64,000 nt of DNA from Notamacropus eugenii (taxonomy: Eukaryota; Chordata; Mammalia; Diprotodontia; Macropodidae), in the NCBI RefSeq assembly GCF_028372415.1, contig NC_092875.1, positions 57,462,919-57,526,918 of the forward strand, written 5' to 3'. This document shows, piece after piece, positions 63,771 through 64,000 of this stretch. The stretch's first letter is position 1; the number at the start of each line of letters is the position of its first letter. Made by a program: the position numbers and the translations under genes. The notes under the pieces were generated by a model. It saw nothing but the letters and a program-made list of their open reading frames with translations, did not search any database and was not told the DNA's origin.

Positions 63771-64000
63771 ACATCTGGAGCAAAGGTACCCCATCCCAAG
63801 ATCTGGAAAATTCAAGAAAAAATTTTTGACCCTCCCTTCATACCCAAAGAAGTCTGAATTACCATGGTATTAAAAGATAAAAATATGTTGATGTTATACA
63901 ATACTACACATATATTTTATGCATTTCTAAACTTTTTCTGTGTCATCTTGCTGACTCATTACAATATATCAGAAAACCATGATGGGGAAAGTTGTGATGT

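Noticed and set aside
1-64000. CRISPR array, operons, ribosome binding sites, origin of replication
   Set aside because: The sequence is vertebrate nuclear DNA; the regular repeats found are microsatellites and one minisatellite without unique spacers.

Overview
The window is mammalian nuclear DNA, most likely from a marsupial. The single host gene has mammalian exon structure, and its protein closely follows human PGLYRP2 while differing at many positions. The rest is dense with marsupial-type repeats: CORE-SINEs, some with an RTE-type tail, a LINE-tailed SINE, L1 and HAL1, L2 and CR1/L3 LINEs, and hAT-type DNA elements. I cannot name the species. Family names were assigned by reading, without a library search.

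Positions 5585-10985 (minus strand) hold PGLYRP2, a secreted zinc N-acetylmuramoyl-L-alanine amidase that cuts bacterial peptidoglycan. Four coding exons are secure: signal peptide, long N-terminal region, and two exons of PGRP amidase domain. All splice junctions are GT-AG and the phases agree. All four expected active-site residues are present. The 3' end is less certain: a very short fifth exon is proposed, and intron 4 carries a GC-rich 55-bp tandem repeat. A CA repeat (transcript sense) lies just inside intron 2.

Positions 1-5500 and 11000-64000 appear to be intergenic. I found no other host coding exon, tRNA, rRNA or small RNA gene. In human, PGLYRP2 lies near RASAL3 and CYP4F22; neither was recognised here.

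The main interest outside the gene is the transposon record. One LINE family, with an AP endonuclease, a reverse transcriptase and a C-terminal CCHH finger, occurs four times: a 3' fragment inside an L2 (37129), a truncated copy (40160), an internally deleted copy with an open 230-codon frame (44813), and a 5'-inverted copy flanked by an 11-bp repeat (54590). A SINE present in about eight copies shares both its 3' tail and part of its body with this LINE. Other notable items are a HAL1 with a complete 5' end, an unclassified repeat that this HAL1 appears to have split, a second unclassified three-copy repeat, a palindromic hAT-like MITE, a CR1 split by an L2, and an L1 split by a 3-kb block.
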